The notes beneath the pieces were generated by a model. The model searched no databases, was not told where the DNA came from, and saw only the letters and a program-made list of their open reading frames with translations. Source: Gerris lacustris (lineage: Eukaryota > Arthropoda > Insecta > Hemiptera > Gerridae). Taken from it: a stretch of DNA of 64,000 bases. The stretch spans positions 40,251,628-40,315,627 of the forward strand of contig OX578280.1 in assembly GCA_951217055.1 (NCBI GenBank). The letters are read 5' to 3'. Every line of letters starts with the position of its first letter. Position 1 is the first letter of the stretch. Shown here piece after piece: positions 47,205 through 59,250 of the stretch. Position numbers and translations under genes: made by a program.

Positions 47205-47891
47205 ATTGAAGCGAGCGTATTGCAATGAAATACTGAATATTGAAATTTATTAATCATGATGAATGTCATAGTTGAAGATAAGTGGAAGAGGGTAGGTAGT
47301 GTGGGGAAGAGTGGGGGTACTCGGTACAAAGCTTTACTTCCTAAACAAACCTATAAACTAAACGACTATAACAATCTTCACCACCCACCACCCGCGGTAG
47401 CTTTTAAACAATTATTATAAATGTATCTCGTCACTACGCAAAGAATTTTGCTTGTATCAAATTGAAATTATGCATACCTGTTTCAATTGTGCATTAGATG
47501 GTGTATATGAAGTTTTATTAAAATCGTTACGTTAGAACGTCAGATATCGGTAAAAAGGTTGTTTTCTCTATTATAAACGTTTAGCTCCGCTTTAATAGTT
47601 TTAGCGATCTTTATTAAGTCATAGTGGTGTCGCTGTTGGTTTTAGTAAAAAATGTTATTTGAAAAAAATGTTCGTCTCATCGAATAGATGATGATAGAAT
47701 CTTTTCCCGTCCTGAAATTCCAATTTAATTTTTGTACCTCTCGTTTATGCGAGCGTTGCGCGCGAACTCTTGGACGGATCACGCTGTCCAACGAGCTCAG
47801 CCTGAGTATTAGTAAGAGGATCATGTATACCAAATTTCAACTAAATCGGTCAACTTTTACTCAAGTTATCGTCACACGCGTGAACGTTACT

Positions 47892-47923
<32 letters not shown>

Positions 47924-47971
47924 CGGAGCATATTTCGTTGAATGTAGGAAGCTCGCTACGCTCGCTTCAAT
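47205..47971 (+). mobile_element. Family C TIR element, copy 1 (767 bp)
   Basis: The inverted ends are ATTGAAGCGAGCG at 47205 and CGCTCGCTTCAAT at 47971. The interior holds AAAATCGTTACGTTAGAACG, TTTTAGCGATCTTTATTAAG, TGTTCGTCTCATCGAATAGA, TACCAAATTTCAACTAAATC and a (GACA)7 run at 47892-47921. No intact protein is present; the 145-codon frame over it is a repeat translation. It lies between the arms of the outer inverted repeat. Confidence 0.85.
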
Positions 47972-48067
47972 TAATGTACCCCGTGGTTTGAATCTATATA
48001 GAAACTCGATTTTACCGGTGCCGCGAGCGAGTCGTAGAGTAGAAAAACTCCCATTTCAAGCGGGTGC

Positions 48068-48362
48068 AGAAATATATCGCACTTCGCAGAGCTATAACTT
48101 CGAAACTATTGACTTTAGCTTATAATGACATTGAACCTTTTTTGTTGACAAGTTAAAGTCCTACAAATTTAATAATATCTATTTTTGTCGTATCATCGAT
48201 GAGAACGAAGATATTGGCCAAAAACCGAATTCCGGTCCCATTTTTAAAATGGCGGCCAAAGCAGACCTCCGTCGAGGGGGAAAAATTAATATGTTCATCA
48301 GGGGACCAAAATAAAGCCATAAACCAAAATTCAGCTTTCGGAATTTTTTCCCGTTAATATAT
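48068..48362. repeat. Outer inverted repeat, right arm
   Basis: Reverse complement of 46845-47150 with small changes. It also contains AAAATGGCGGCCAAAGCAG where the left arm has a T/A-rich version. Confidence 0.95.
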
Positions 48363-48370
48363 CTGTTGTT

Positions 48371-48516
48371 CAGTGACGTAAGGCCCCCAGTTCTAAACGC
48401 GAGGGGTTTAATTTTTTTTTTGTTTTCTCTCATCAATTTTGATTGGCGAGGTGCCCCCAAAAAGTTCTTGCGGGGGGGGGGGGGGGGGGGGGGGCAATGC
48501 CCTAGCTACGCCACTG
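48371..48516. mobile_element. hAT-like MITE with 8-bp target duplication
   Basis: The ends are CAGTGACGTAAGG and, inverted, CAGTGGCGTAGCTAGGG. Both are flanked by an identical CTGTTGTT (48363-48370 and 48517-48524). An 8-bp duplication and CAGTGGCGTA-type ends are hallmarks of hAT-group MITEs. The 146-bp interior contains a 23-G homopolymer at 48472-48494. Confidence 0.9.
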
Positions 48517-48769
48517 CTGTTGTTTCATCAGTCCCATTTACAGTTCCCAGCGAACGTTGTTGAAAACACGACTTCCGTAACGAACAAATGAGCAGTCTTG
48601 TATTCCGGTAGGCCACCTTCTGTTTAACCAGGATAATGAATATTACAGACCACAGAGTCCGTGACGGACAAGCGGCCATTACCACAGATCAGATGCTTTA
48701 AGACATGCATAATCACAACGGTGAAAAGAGACACTTTTTTATTTTGTACCATAGAGTACCTCAAAGTTA

Positions 48770-49501
48770 ATTGAAGCGAGCTTCTTACATTCAACAAACT
48801 ATGCATCTTGTCTGTCTGTCTGTCTGTCAGTAACGTTTACGTGTCCGACGATAACTTGAGTAAAAGTTGACCGATTTAGTTGAAATTTGGTATACATGTT
48901 ACTCTTACTCAGGCTAAGTTCGTTGGACAGCGTGATCCGTCCAAGAGTTCGCGCGCAACACTCGCGTAAACGAGCGGTTCAAAAATTAAATTGGAATTTC
49001 AGGACGGGAAAAGATTCAATTATCATCTATTCGATGAGACAAACATTTTTTTCAAATAACATTTTTTAGTTAAACCAACAACGACACTACTATGAATTAA
49101 TTAAGATCGCTAAAACTATTAAAGCGGACCTAAACGTTTAAAATAGAAAAAACAACCTTTTTACCGATATCTTACGTTCTAACGTAACGATTTTAATCAA
49201 ACTTTATGAACATCGTCTACAGTACAATTGAAACAAGTATGTAAAATTTCAACTTGATACAAGCAGTACTATTTGAGTAATGAAGTGATACATTTATAAT
49301 ATTAGTTTAAAAGCTATTACGGGTGGTTAAGATTCTTAATAGTCTTGTAGTGTATAGGTTTGTTTAGGAAGTAAAGCTTTGTACCGAGTACCCCCACTCT
49401 ACTCCACACTGCCCTCTTCCACTTATCTTAAACTATATGACATTCATCATGATTAACAAATTTCAATATTCAGTATTTTATTGCAATACGCTCGCTTCAA
49501 T
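48770..49501 (-). mobile_element. Family C TIR element, copy 2 (reverse)
   Basis: It is bounded by ATTGAAGCGAGC and CGCTCGCTTCAAT. Its sequence is the reverse of 47205-47971 over its entire length, including a (GTCT)n run at 48809-48829. Similarity to copy 1 continues about 18 bases beyond one end (GGCATCGCGTGGCTCTAT), so the true boundary may lie outside the marked repeats. Confidence 0.85.
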
Positions 49502-49734
49502 GATAGAGCCACGCGATGCCTGGTTGTGGTAAATATATATATATTTAAAAAAAAAAACAAAAAAAAAACATTCTACCATATGAACTGCATTATGGTTGGA
49601 GATAATTGTGGTAAAGTATAACTCCTTTGTAAGTAAATCAAGAGATATACTAAATGTAAAAATGTTGTTTATTGGAAGAAGGACTGACCCCAAAACTCGT
49701 AAAACAATCAAAATCTCAAAATCAAATGTTTGCG

Positions 49735-49785
49735 AGATTAGAATACTTTCTCTATATATTATACTACCAGTATGAGAAAGTAAAA
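49735..49785 (+). repeat. Repeat family A, hairpin end
   Basis: TACTTTCTCTATATA and CAGTATGAGAAAGTA form the family A terminal hairpin. Confidence 0.6.
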
Positions 49786-49789
49786 ATGT

Positions 49790-51100
49790 AAAACTTTATA
49801 TTCACTACAACTTTATACAAGAAAATAATTAAAATTAAAATCATCTACATATAATTTCCCTATGAAAATTAAACAACCGCGAGGAAAATTCTAAACATGT
49901 CGGATAAAATCAACATGGCTGCGCCATTCTTTCACCCAACCTCAAACGCGGTTGAAGCGGTATTATCCTTGTTATTTTAAGATGGATGTAAAGAGAGAAA
50001 GTAACCCAGACAAGGTTTAGTTTAACAGCGAAACCGCAAGGCAGCGCGTTGAAAATCCGTTTTCCCCTAATTAAAATCGCTCGAAGCCGAGGAAAACGGG
50101 AGCCCCCGGGGGTGGGCCCCCCATCAAAAACCAACTTTCAGACCCGAGAACCAGTAGAAAAGGGGAGAAAAGAGGTTTTGGTTTTTATGTTTAAAAAAAA
50201 AAACAGATCTTTTTTTGTTAAAAAGAAAAACTGTATTCAACAGAAATACATCCCTCCTTCTATAAAAATTTTAATTAATAGATAAAAGAGGCGACGGTGG
50301 CGCCCCGCAACAAGAAGAGGAGGCCAAGTGAAACATCAACCTTTTTAAAACCACTCTCCTTTTATTTCTTTTCTTTTAGTTTTCTTCTGCTAAATTTCAC
50401 ACACACATACACAAACACTCACACACGAACACACAGAATATATATATATTTTATGGAAAAACAAAAAAATGTCAAAAGCCATTGACATGAAGTGCTGTTG
50501 CAAATTAAATAAGAGATACAAAAGAAAACTCTTTTTATTTGAAGTGAGAAATTATGAGCTTATTCTTTGGATTCGTGTACAAAAATACGCTTTCCACATG
50601 AGAAATTTTTTTCTGTTTTCTCCTTTTTTTTATAACGAGTATCAAAGTTAAAAAATCTCAGCTATATATGACTCTCATTTTTAAGTAGATTTTTTTATTT
50701 TATTATTAATTTAAAATGCTAATATTTTTCTGTTAAAGACCCTCTCATGTGGAAGAATGTGGAAGTTAGCTTCTAAAGCCAAAAGCACATTTAACAAGTC
50801 TTTACCGGAAGGAAACAAAGGTTGGATATTTTCTACAACCGTGAAAACGCTTGCAACTCGTAAAATAATATTATTTAGGATAGAAGTAGTAGTAGTAGTG
50901 GTAAGTCTTAGTACCAGTACTAGACGAGTAGGACGAACCACTTGTTGCAACCTAGCAAGTAGGCCTTGTTGAGGACCTTTTTCACTAGCCTCTTGGTATA
51001 GAGTTCTAGCCACTTCACTCATCATAACTAATCATACCACTGTAAAATGTACCACTAAGTGAGTATGGTGTGATCATTAGTTAGCATGTTAATATAGAAG
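49790..51100. other. No supported gene
   Basis: The stretch has a GC-rich patch at 50030-50130, a short CACA-rich repeat near 50400-50430 and a TAG-triplet run at 50885-50900. Opposite-strand frames near 50711-51025 overlap each other, and neither looks like a known protein. CGAACCACTTGTTGCAACCT near 50934 partly recurs at 22985. Confidence 0.45.
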
Positions 51101-51275
51101 GACAAAAGCATGGGGTCATAGAGTGGTCGCATGCTCATGACTCTATAGGTACCGTTCTCGGCTCACAGGTACAAAGCACCACGGCCAGAGATCCTGAATA
51201 AGTTTTCATAACCTTGTTCCGAACCTCTCGATTCAAAGATATAAATCAGAGTTTCATGGTGAAGAATCTAACTCA

Positions 51276-51345
51276 AGACCTCGTGTTACCCTCGATTCAT
51301 TAATGGCCGAGAAGACTTAAGTCACACGGCAACAATGGTTCCAAT
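51276..51345 (-). mobile_element. tRNA-derived SINE, copy 3 (decayed)
   Basis: On the minus strand TTGCCGTGTGACTTAAGTCT lies in the A-box position, TCTCGGCCATTAATG follows, and GGTCTTGAGTTAGATTC is a degenerate B box. The order and spacing match 23086-23178. Confidence 0.5.
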
Positions 51346-51594
51346 TTAAAGATAATAAATATGAATATAAAATTATTAATATATGTGTGTATAATTAGTA
51401 ATAATGTATAACTTAAAAAAAAATAAATAAATAAAGAAAAAGATAAAAATTAATTCCACCGTCAGAATTTAAACGTAAGCTATATTAATAGTTGCAAGCG
51501 TAACCCTGGCAAAAGTCGTTGCGTATACTTTATGTCTTTCACGTCCTTCTCTAACATTGTTCCACACTTGTCAGCACACAAGTACACATATTTA

Positions 51595-51745
51595 TTTATT
51601 TATATACTATATTACATATAGTACACTAATATAGTATATTATATACTAGTATATAATATACTATATTATAAAGGTGCTAGTATATAATTATACTATATTA
51701 TATATACTATATATATAATATACAATATTATATACAATTTATAAT
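51595..51745. repeat. AT-only palindromic tract
   Basis: Repeated TATAGTATATTATATACTAG-like words give many overlapping inverted repeats. They form a decayed TA-rich satellite. Confidence 0.8.
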
Positions 51746-52319
51746 AAAATACTATCTGATGAAAACATTTATCTGAGTTTTCTTTCTCCTTTATTTTTGT
51801 AAAATTAAATTTAAATAGTGTTTACAACCTCAACGTCTAAAACAACGGGTTTTATTTACTTTATCTTTCGGCTCGGTTCAGCGTGATAAAATAGATAAGT
51901 GATGTCGGTAGCAACGTAGCTGTCACGTTGCTCCCAGTATCTTAGAGTTGAACCTCAACTTTACGTGGGATAGAAATAAAACCAGACGGCAAGGGTTCTA
52001 GACTGGGGAGTAGCAAAAAAAGTATCAACAAGTGTTTACTCTCAGCCAAACCGAGAAGGCAAATCAGAAAAAAAGAAAACACCGCAGTTTTCCCTTCCAA
52101 CATTCCCTTCAGACTCTCTCAGTAGCTGAACTTTATAGTCGGCAATAAAAATCCTCCAACTAACTCCCTCGATAACAAGCTGCTAAACACTAGAGTTATC
52201 GTGCTCTAAAAACACATCTCACGAAAACCACGATTCAACACCTTATTATTTATTCCTATTCAACCTTGTTATTTTTTTAATTATAAAAACCTAGAGACAG
52301 AGTACCAGCCAATAAAATA

Positions 52320-52850
52320 GTTGTTTATGCACCAAGAGAGTAAAGTAAACCATTATTACCTGTGCGACTAAGTTGGTATTTGAAGCGAAGCCATGAACCA
52401 TGGTTCCCAAATCCCGAGGCGTAGCGTATGCTTTTCTATAACTTTAATAATAGATAATTAATGCGAGGGAATTGTAGCACTCGAGATACATATAATAACT
52501 CCAGAAGGGAGAATAATTCAAGCTAGTATCTGTAAGTACTGTTAATGGACAGGTCATCACTTCAAGTCAATCAAGCCATTGTAAAAACTCACATCAACAT
52601 TGCTTATAACATGTAAAATTATGTATTTGCAATTTTCTAATAAATAAATTAAAAAAAAGAAGGGAGAAAATATATACAAGTGTATGTTGTATTGATAATA
52701 AACATTAAAGATAATAAACAAACAAGGTTATTTTAAATGCAAGTGTAAAAATTAATTATCATTGATAAATTCAAAAGAGGGCTAAAATGCAGTTACCAAC
52801 CTGATTTCGACAGCTTCATTTCGGCTATAATTAAATTGCCATCTATTTAC
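52320..52850 (+). mobile_element. Family E element, copy 3 (diverged)
   Basis: TGTTTATGCACC, GAGAGTAAAGTAAACCATTA, AAATCCCGAGGCGTAGCG and ACCAACCTGATTTCGACAGC follow the order of copy 1, with a different middle. Confidence 0.65.
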
Positions 52851-53069
52851 TTCGAGAATAATCAAACCTAACAATCTTTGTTTGTTATAGTATTCCTATT
52901 TTTATTAGCTTCCAAATGTCCATTGCTTCCAAATATCCATAGCTTCCAAATGTCCGTAGTTTACAAATGTATTAAAATGTAAAAAACAAGAGAACAGGCA
53001 ATTTTTAAAGTTTATTTTATTGAGAGTGACGCCATGTGAAGTGCGTCTAGAGGGAGGTTTTTACCCTTG

Positions 53070-53139
53070 CCGACGTGGAATCGAACACAGGTTATTTATT
53101 CAGCAGGTCGACAGTGACTGGTTGCCGTTACCACGTCGG
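53070..53139 (-). ncRNA. tRNA-like sequence
   Basis: The 70-base minus-strand segment starts CCGACGTGG and ends ACGTCGG, so a 7-bp acceptor-like stem closes exactly. GTGTTCGATTCC lies in the T-loop position as a B box. The T stem and anticodon arm do not pair well, so this looks like a tRNA pseudogene or SINE head, not a working tRNA. Confidence 0.35.
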
Positions 53140-53473
53140 AGTTACTTCGGCAGCAAACTCACTCCTGTATTAATGAGCTTCTCCCGGGCCAAACCAACAG
53201 CCTCCTCTGTAATGTCAATTTATTTTGGGATGGAAACTTCCCTTACGGAGCGAAAAGAAAGGGAAGATCCATTATCGAGCTGAGCAGTGCAGTTAATACA
53301 AACTGAATTCCAACAAGAAGTAAACCGACTACCAGATAGCTGCTTATTCAGTTCACATGTTTTCCAAATAAGAGTAAACAATTGAAACGCGAGATTTGAC
53401 AAATTCATAATATGTTTGAAGAGACAAAACTCGAGATTTTAAGCTCCAAAATTTTAAAAGTTTACCAAAATAA

Positions 53474-54050
53474 TTGCTTTCGAGCTTACTAAAGGTAACA
53501 AGCATTTTGAAGCACAAAATTGTTTGCCTCCGAATTGAAAAATTCCTGGACAGACATGTTTCAGAACCGTTATAGCAATAGGGTACTTTTTGGTCTAGTT
53601 TCTGTCTGTCGGTAAGTCGTTCAACATTTTTACGAACAAACATATTTTAAAAAACAACTCGATTTACATTAAATTTGGATGGTAAGCAATTGGCTCGTTG
53701 TTGGTTCATCAATCATTTAGCGCCTATTACCTTTCTGTTTGCAAGCGTACAAACATATTTATTTTTTATTAATATCTATAACTGTAAACGTACTTATGCG
53801 AATTTGAAGAAAATTGGATGGATTGTCGAAAGTGACCTACAGATAGTCCCATATTATTTTTTAGCAGTCTCAATTGAATGTTGCTTAATTGATCCTTTTA
53901 TTATAGTAAAAAACAAAACAATTATGACAGATTTTTGTTTTTAATTATTTAAATTAGACAATAAACCATCGCAGAAGCAAAACTTTAATAAAGAACGAAA
54001 TAGGAAGCAAGAAAACTATGTGCCACACTAATTGTCAGTCTATTTGTAAA
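53474..54050 (-). mobile_element. Repeat family B, full-length reverse copy
   Basis: CTTTCGAGCTTACTAAAGGT starts it. GTTTCTGTCTGTCGGTAAGT and AATTTGGATGGTAAGC follow in the middle. ACTATGTGCCACACTAATTG closes it. The 89-codon plus frame here is a repeat shadow. Confidence 0.8.
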
Positions 54051-54763
54051 AAAGATTAAATCTTCAATTTCTGTTTTTGACAGGAGACCAAAAATGTTTA
54101 TTTTTATTTTGTAAAAATTAATCCTCACTGCTGCTTAAGATGAGTATTCGTGGTTATAAACCGATTTTCAGCTAAGAAATTCCATTTTGTATTTCTTACT
54201 TATTATAGAAATACTTATGAATAACAACAGAATGATGTCAAAACTACGGACCAAAGTTATTTTTAACTATTCTCAACAACTCTTTTTCCTTTTTTAATTA
54301 TTTTTAAGAGAAAAAAGTTTCAAGTATATGATTAAAGTAAGGAAGAGTGTTGAGCCTAGATTAGGACCCTGAGGGAACCTGGGACACGGTGTAACAGGGA
54401 GCTCTACAAATACCTCATTATCTGGATTTACATCATTCTTGGCTCCAGCCACTTTACCCAATGTTTATCCTCCACTTTAATTCTTCTTTTACCTTAACTT
54501 TACCTCTTTGCTTGTCTTTACCTACTTACTTTTATCTCTTTTTTGCTTAATAAAAAATAAACAAAATGTATAGAATAGAAAAAATGAAAACTCATAAAGG
54601 AGAATTTGCTTTTTCTCTTTTAGCTCTGTGTTTCTTCTTCATCTTGCGCAACAAGGATAATAAGAATTTGGATTAAAACTATTTTATATGATTTTTCGTT
54701 TATTAATTTATTTATTTTCATCCTCAAAGAGAGGTATTAAATTATATTAATTACATTTATAAT

Positions 54764-55372
54764 AGTTATTTATGCACCTAGGGAGTAAAGTAAGCCATTA
54801 TTCCCTGAGCAAAAAAGTTGGTTCTTGAGACGAAGCCGAAAGAACCATGGTCCCTAAATCCCGAGGCGAAGCCGAGGGAATAACTCTAATTAGATAATTA
54901 TCGCGAGGGGAATAATGGCACTTTACTCACGAGGTACATACAATATTTTATCTCCAGTAGAAAAAAGATTCACATTTTCGTCCATTGCACAGTTTTTATT
55001 TAATATTTTAATAAATAACAATAATTATTAGCACTTTTAATAGCAGATATAAGAGATTCAATACTAAAAACAAATAAGAATTGGAATTAAACTCAAATAG
55101 AAGGTTATTTAGATGCAGGTTATAATGTTGTAAACAAAGATAAACATGGTCAAAAAAGCGCAGTGCCTTTAAAACTTCATTGCATTAGCCATACATTTTC
55201 TACTATTTAATTATTTATAAAATAATTAAGTTGCAATCTTTACTTTTTTGCCCTACTTTACTTTTTCGCCCTACTTTTACTTTTTCTCCCTACTTTTTGA
55301 GTTAGGGATGAAAAGACCTGTTTTAGTCCCTCTAAACTAATTCAAAATCAAAATTTTTTTGAAGCCGTCAAT
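54764..55372 (+). mobile_element. Family E element, copy 2
   Basis: It is nearly collinear with 35729-36380 from TTATGCACCTAGGGAGTAAA to the three TTTACTTTTT-CCCTAC units. It lacks one of the CCGAGGCG motifs, and there is no flanking 74-bp direct repeat here. Confidence 0.9.
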
Positions 55373-55429
55373 AATAACTTTAGTTTAGACCTGGTCATTT
55401 ATTAAAATTTTCAACAAGTAGAAAAAAAA

Positions 55430-55510
55430 TAAAAATAACATTCGGAGAATGTTATTTATAATGTTCCGAATGTTATTCTTTTACTAGCGAATCACGGGAA
55501 TCCAGCTAGT
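55430..55510 (+). mobile_element. Helitron-like 3' end
   Basis: An imperfect hairpin (ACATTCGGAGAATG / ATGTTCCGAATGT) is followed about 30 bases later by ACGGGAATCCAGCTAGT. Helitrons typically end in CTRR, often CTAG before T, after a short hairpin. The spacing here is longer than usual and no RepHel coding is present. Confidence 0.35.
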
Positions 55511-55780
55511 ACGAGTAAATATGTATGTATGTATGTATCCCCCCTTTGGACAAATCCTGGGCATGGGCCTGATGGACCAATTACTCAATATTTCCTCAAT
55601 TTCGATCAGCCGATAGATATAGGCTAGCAAAATACGGAAGACTCCCTAACGGTAAAACTAAAATTGTTTTCATTGAAAAATAAAAAAATAAAAATGTGGT
55701 GAGTACGTCTATTCACAAGCACGGAAGCATAAATACAAAGAAAAAGGAAAATGTCATTTTCACGTAAGAAAAAATCCACA

Positions 55781-55823
55781 GTTCTATTGTAGCGAAGCTT
55801 TCAAAATTCTTTTATCCATCAGG
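55781..55823 (-). other. Penelope-like terminal motif
   Basis: On the minus strand CTGATGGAT, an AAAA-GAA-TTTT stem and GAAAGCTTCGCTACAATAG follow the same layout as 14355-14400 and 46261-46295. Confidence 0.35.
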
Positions 55824-55929
55824 TGGATCGATGGAAGCCGAACGCAAAACCCTATAAAGCTGATATATTGTAACGTTATTAATGGTCCGCTATACAAAAG
55901 GATAGAGAAGGCATATTGTATTTGATATA

Positions 55930-57060
55930 TCGGGCCGCACTGGGTCTGGGGGAAATCCCTGGTAGCGTGACGTTAGGATCAGTTCCAGAGGGGGGTTAGA
56001 GTCTGACGTCAGTGGCTTCTCCCTATGTGCAGAGAGAAATACGTTGGAGGGTATCTGGATTTAGGGTTATGAGAGTATTCTAGGCTCCAGGTAAGGATTA
56101 GTTACTGATATACAGGCAGGAATATCCAGGACCACAGAGAGATATACTCTCCCAACATATTCCCTCCCGAGATATTGGATTCACCTCAAGCCTTAATACT
56201 CGGTCTTCTCGACAACACATTGTCCCCTACCAGATGGGTACACAACCCCCACTCCTTTCTAGCTAGACTTGATCTAAGACTGCTTAAACTTACTCTCTAT
56301 CTCTATCCTTCACAAAGTGTTTAACTATCGTCTTGTAACTCGACAACTTCTACTTCACTTACTTTCCTTCTAAACTAAGTTCAAATATGACTTAGGCTAT
56401 GAAACTGATCTACAAACAAGTAACTTAAATAACCTTATATTTCAACAAGAAATTAACTTGAATCTTTGAAAAAAAATATAGAAAAATAAAGCGTGACTTA
56501 GTCAGGAACACAACTATCGTGCTGGGAATTGGAGTGAGACAGGTACAAGAAATAATTATAGCCGGCCACCTTAATGGTGCGGCCACGTGCATATAATGGA
56601 AACAGAAGAATCCCAAAGAGAGTCTATATACGAGGGACGAGGATGACGATCTCGACAAAAGAGATGCCTAAAGCGGATCGAAAAAGTAAATTGTCTGTTC
56701 CGAGAGTGACAAACCCCTGACAACTAAGTTAAGAGTCTCTGCCAAGATAGACTTGTCTGAAAGCGCCTCTGTCGTTTCTCGACCTCGACACTGGCAGGTA
56801 GGAGAGGGTACGAGCTAGTGGAATCGGGGCGTTATCCGTATGCTTGGCTATCATTGAATCAAGGGCGACACACAAAGCCATGAGTTCGATGCCGTAATAT
56901 GGTACTCAAATATCTATGAACAAGGGCGGAACAGGTCGAGGTAAACCCCCGAAGGTTCTCTGCAGTGATGCTTTGATTTGTATCTTCGCCCCACGCTTGA
57001 TGCTCTGATTTATTTAGCACACTAAAGACGACTCGAAGCGAGTAAGGCTTCGGCAGTACA
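55930..57060. other. GC-elevated island, possible decayed retroelement
   Basis: Composition rises well above the window average. On the minus strand a segment near 56895-56790 reads GIELMALCVALDSMIAKHTD, which is protein-like, but the frame soon breaks and I cannot assign it. Blocks at 56400-56700 may be regulatory or LTR sequence of an unknown element. No complete gene is seen. Confidence 0.35.
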
Positions 57061-57064
57061 TTTT

Positions 57065-59050
57065 ACAATGGTAATGATGTGTAATGTGGCCTAAAATAAA
57101 ACCTAATTGCAGGTTCCGACAAGTGTTCAGTATACTCGTCAGGTACTATAGAACAGGTACTATGACCAAATAAACGAAGTAATTACAACTATATATCGGA
57201 TTTAAATTTAAGTTAAAACGTTCGAATTCCAAGACAATTAAGTGAAAAATGTTGATTGTTTAACGCACACTCATACATAAGTCCAATCAACACCCTCTAA
57301 AAGGAACTCTCCCAGAAAAAAGTCAAACTATATTGAAAGAGTAATATTGATAACAGATGAGCTTATCTACTGAGAGGAGAGTGGCTTATCTACCTTTCTA
57401 AAAATTAACTGGATATCATAGGAAAGGTCCCCTTAGCTTGGGTAAGCAAAAAATCAAATATCGCTTATAACAGTAATATGATATCTGGTAAAAGCGTGAA
57501 AAATGCTAAAATAGGGTTTTATTATAAGGGATTTTATGGTATTTATTAATTATGAAGGTAAACAAGTAAAGTTAGTTAATACCAAACACTACTACTAGAT
57601 CAATTAATCAGTATATCAGGTACTGTGAACTCAAACCGGTTTCTATTTTATTTATGGTTTATAACAATATATGTACTGATAAATTTCCTCTCACCCAAGG
57701 CAAATAACTCCAAGGTAAGGGAACCTCCCCTATATTATGTCATAAAATCTACAATTTTCCATTTCTTCAATATAGATCTATTTAAATTATTTAAGCTTAA
57801 TTATAGGGTTACATTAATGGTGTTTTGTCTATATCGAGGTAATTTCTAGAATATGATCTTAGAGGTAATTAGCTAAATTAGCTGAGGTGAATCAATTATG
57901 AATGAAACACATGGCATTAACACATGGTAAGGGTACCTCCCATACTTGAATGATTATTATTCTTTATATTTGTTATTTTTATTATTTAACTTTTTATTAT
58001 TATATACCATTAATACCTTTCAAATGCATTATAAGAAAGAGGAAGAAGGAAACAAAATGTCTTACAAAATATTGTGAAAATCACGAAAAGCCAAGAAACT
58101 TTGTCAAGAGAAAATTGGAAAACGGCTTCAGTTTCAGTTACACGAAACACAGAAAGTAAATCAATCAAAGCTACGAGCTACGAGGGAGGGAAGTATGACA
58201 GATGGATGACGGATTACAGACAGGTGGGATTTACAGGTCTGCCTCTTACCCTTCTCGACACACCACCCCTCCACAATTCAATTGTTGATCCAATCAGATG
58301 GCAATACTGTTCTAACCTAATACTCCCCCTTTCCGATACAATACAAGTATAAACCTAAAACGACCCGTAAACTGTCACGGGGAAGGTTACTTTCATGTAA
58401 ACCTATGCATAACCTACCTAACTTGGATCGAAAATAGCAAGAGCGTATAAAATCCTCACATTATCCCGACACTTCATGCTCTTTTCCTTCACCGGTGGAC
58501 TGAAATGTCAATATTCAAATACGTTTTTGATACAGAATAAATTATCAGAGATATAGATTCGGAGATGACAGACATGCTTTTAGCAAATATCCTGGAAAAA
58601 TTGAATTTTCTTTTTCACGACGTCTATAATAGATCAATGAACATGTTTGACATTATTTGGACTTGAAGCGCTTTGTGATCCTGTAATTCGGAACTTGTAT
58701 GTTATATTTATTCCCTACTTCAAGTTAAAAGCTAAATAAATTGGTATGTGCTTTCATCATACACAAGGGTCCATAGTCAATTAAACAAATAGGACGAGTT
58801 CGTTATACAGCATAATCGGCCCACCCGTATCAAGATGGCAGCCATTTAAAAGTTAGTTTCAGCTATAACTGTTGAACTGTTACTTAAAATTATGTAAAAC
58901 ATATTCCTTTTTATGCATTTTTATTTTCCAAAGGCAATGAAACTACTCTGAATGTCTAGACCAATCCATTCCTAAGATTTTTTGCGGGGTTTGGGAGAGG
59001 ACACTTTTCTCTCAACAAATATGCGACGAATGAAAAATTCCCCAAAATCA
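57065..59050. other. AT-rich DNA without supported gene
   Basis: Short frames near 57625-57849 and 58074-58352 are not convincing. I see no repeat boundaries. Confidence 0.45.
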
Positions 59051-59052
59051 TT

Positions 59053-59250
59053 TATTATTTTTTGACAAAGAATAATTTGTTAAAAATAATAGAGGGGAAC
59101 ACGACAAACATAATTTTCATGGACACGGACACACGGCACATGGGTGAATTGGTACAAAACGAAACCAAATATATATTTGTACTTAGGGCGACCTCTCTTT
59201 TAAAGTTTCTCCTTCAAGTTTCAAAATTTTATAAAGGTACTTTCGGATAA
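59053..59250 (+). repeat. Long dispersed repeat, copy 2
   Basis: Same order of blocks as 27811-28022, including the 26-bp identical core at 59144-59169. Confidence 0.75.

Noticed and set aside
47688..48125. 145-codon plus-strand frame
   Set aside because: It lies across family C copy 1 and its GACA microsatellite. The same sequence in copies 2 and 3 is broken, and the residues reflect the repeat.
50711..51025. 104-codon minus frame
   Set aside because: The translation contains a Thr run from a trinucleotide repeat, overlaps another open frame on the opposite strand, and part of it recurs at about 22985.
53070..53139. Functional tRNA gene
   Set aside because: The acceptor-like ends pair and a B box is present, but the T stem and anticodon arm do not form, so it is listed only as tRNA-like.
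53675..53944. 89-codon plus frame
   Set aside because: It lies within the reverse family B copy at 53474-54050 and has no independent support.
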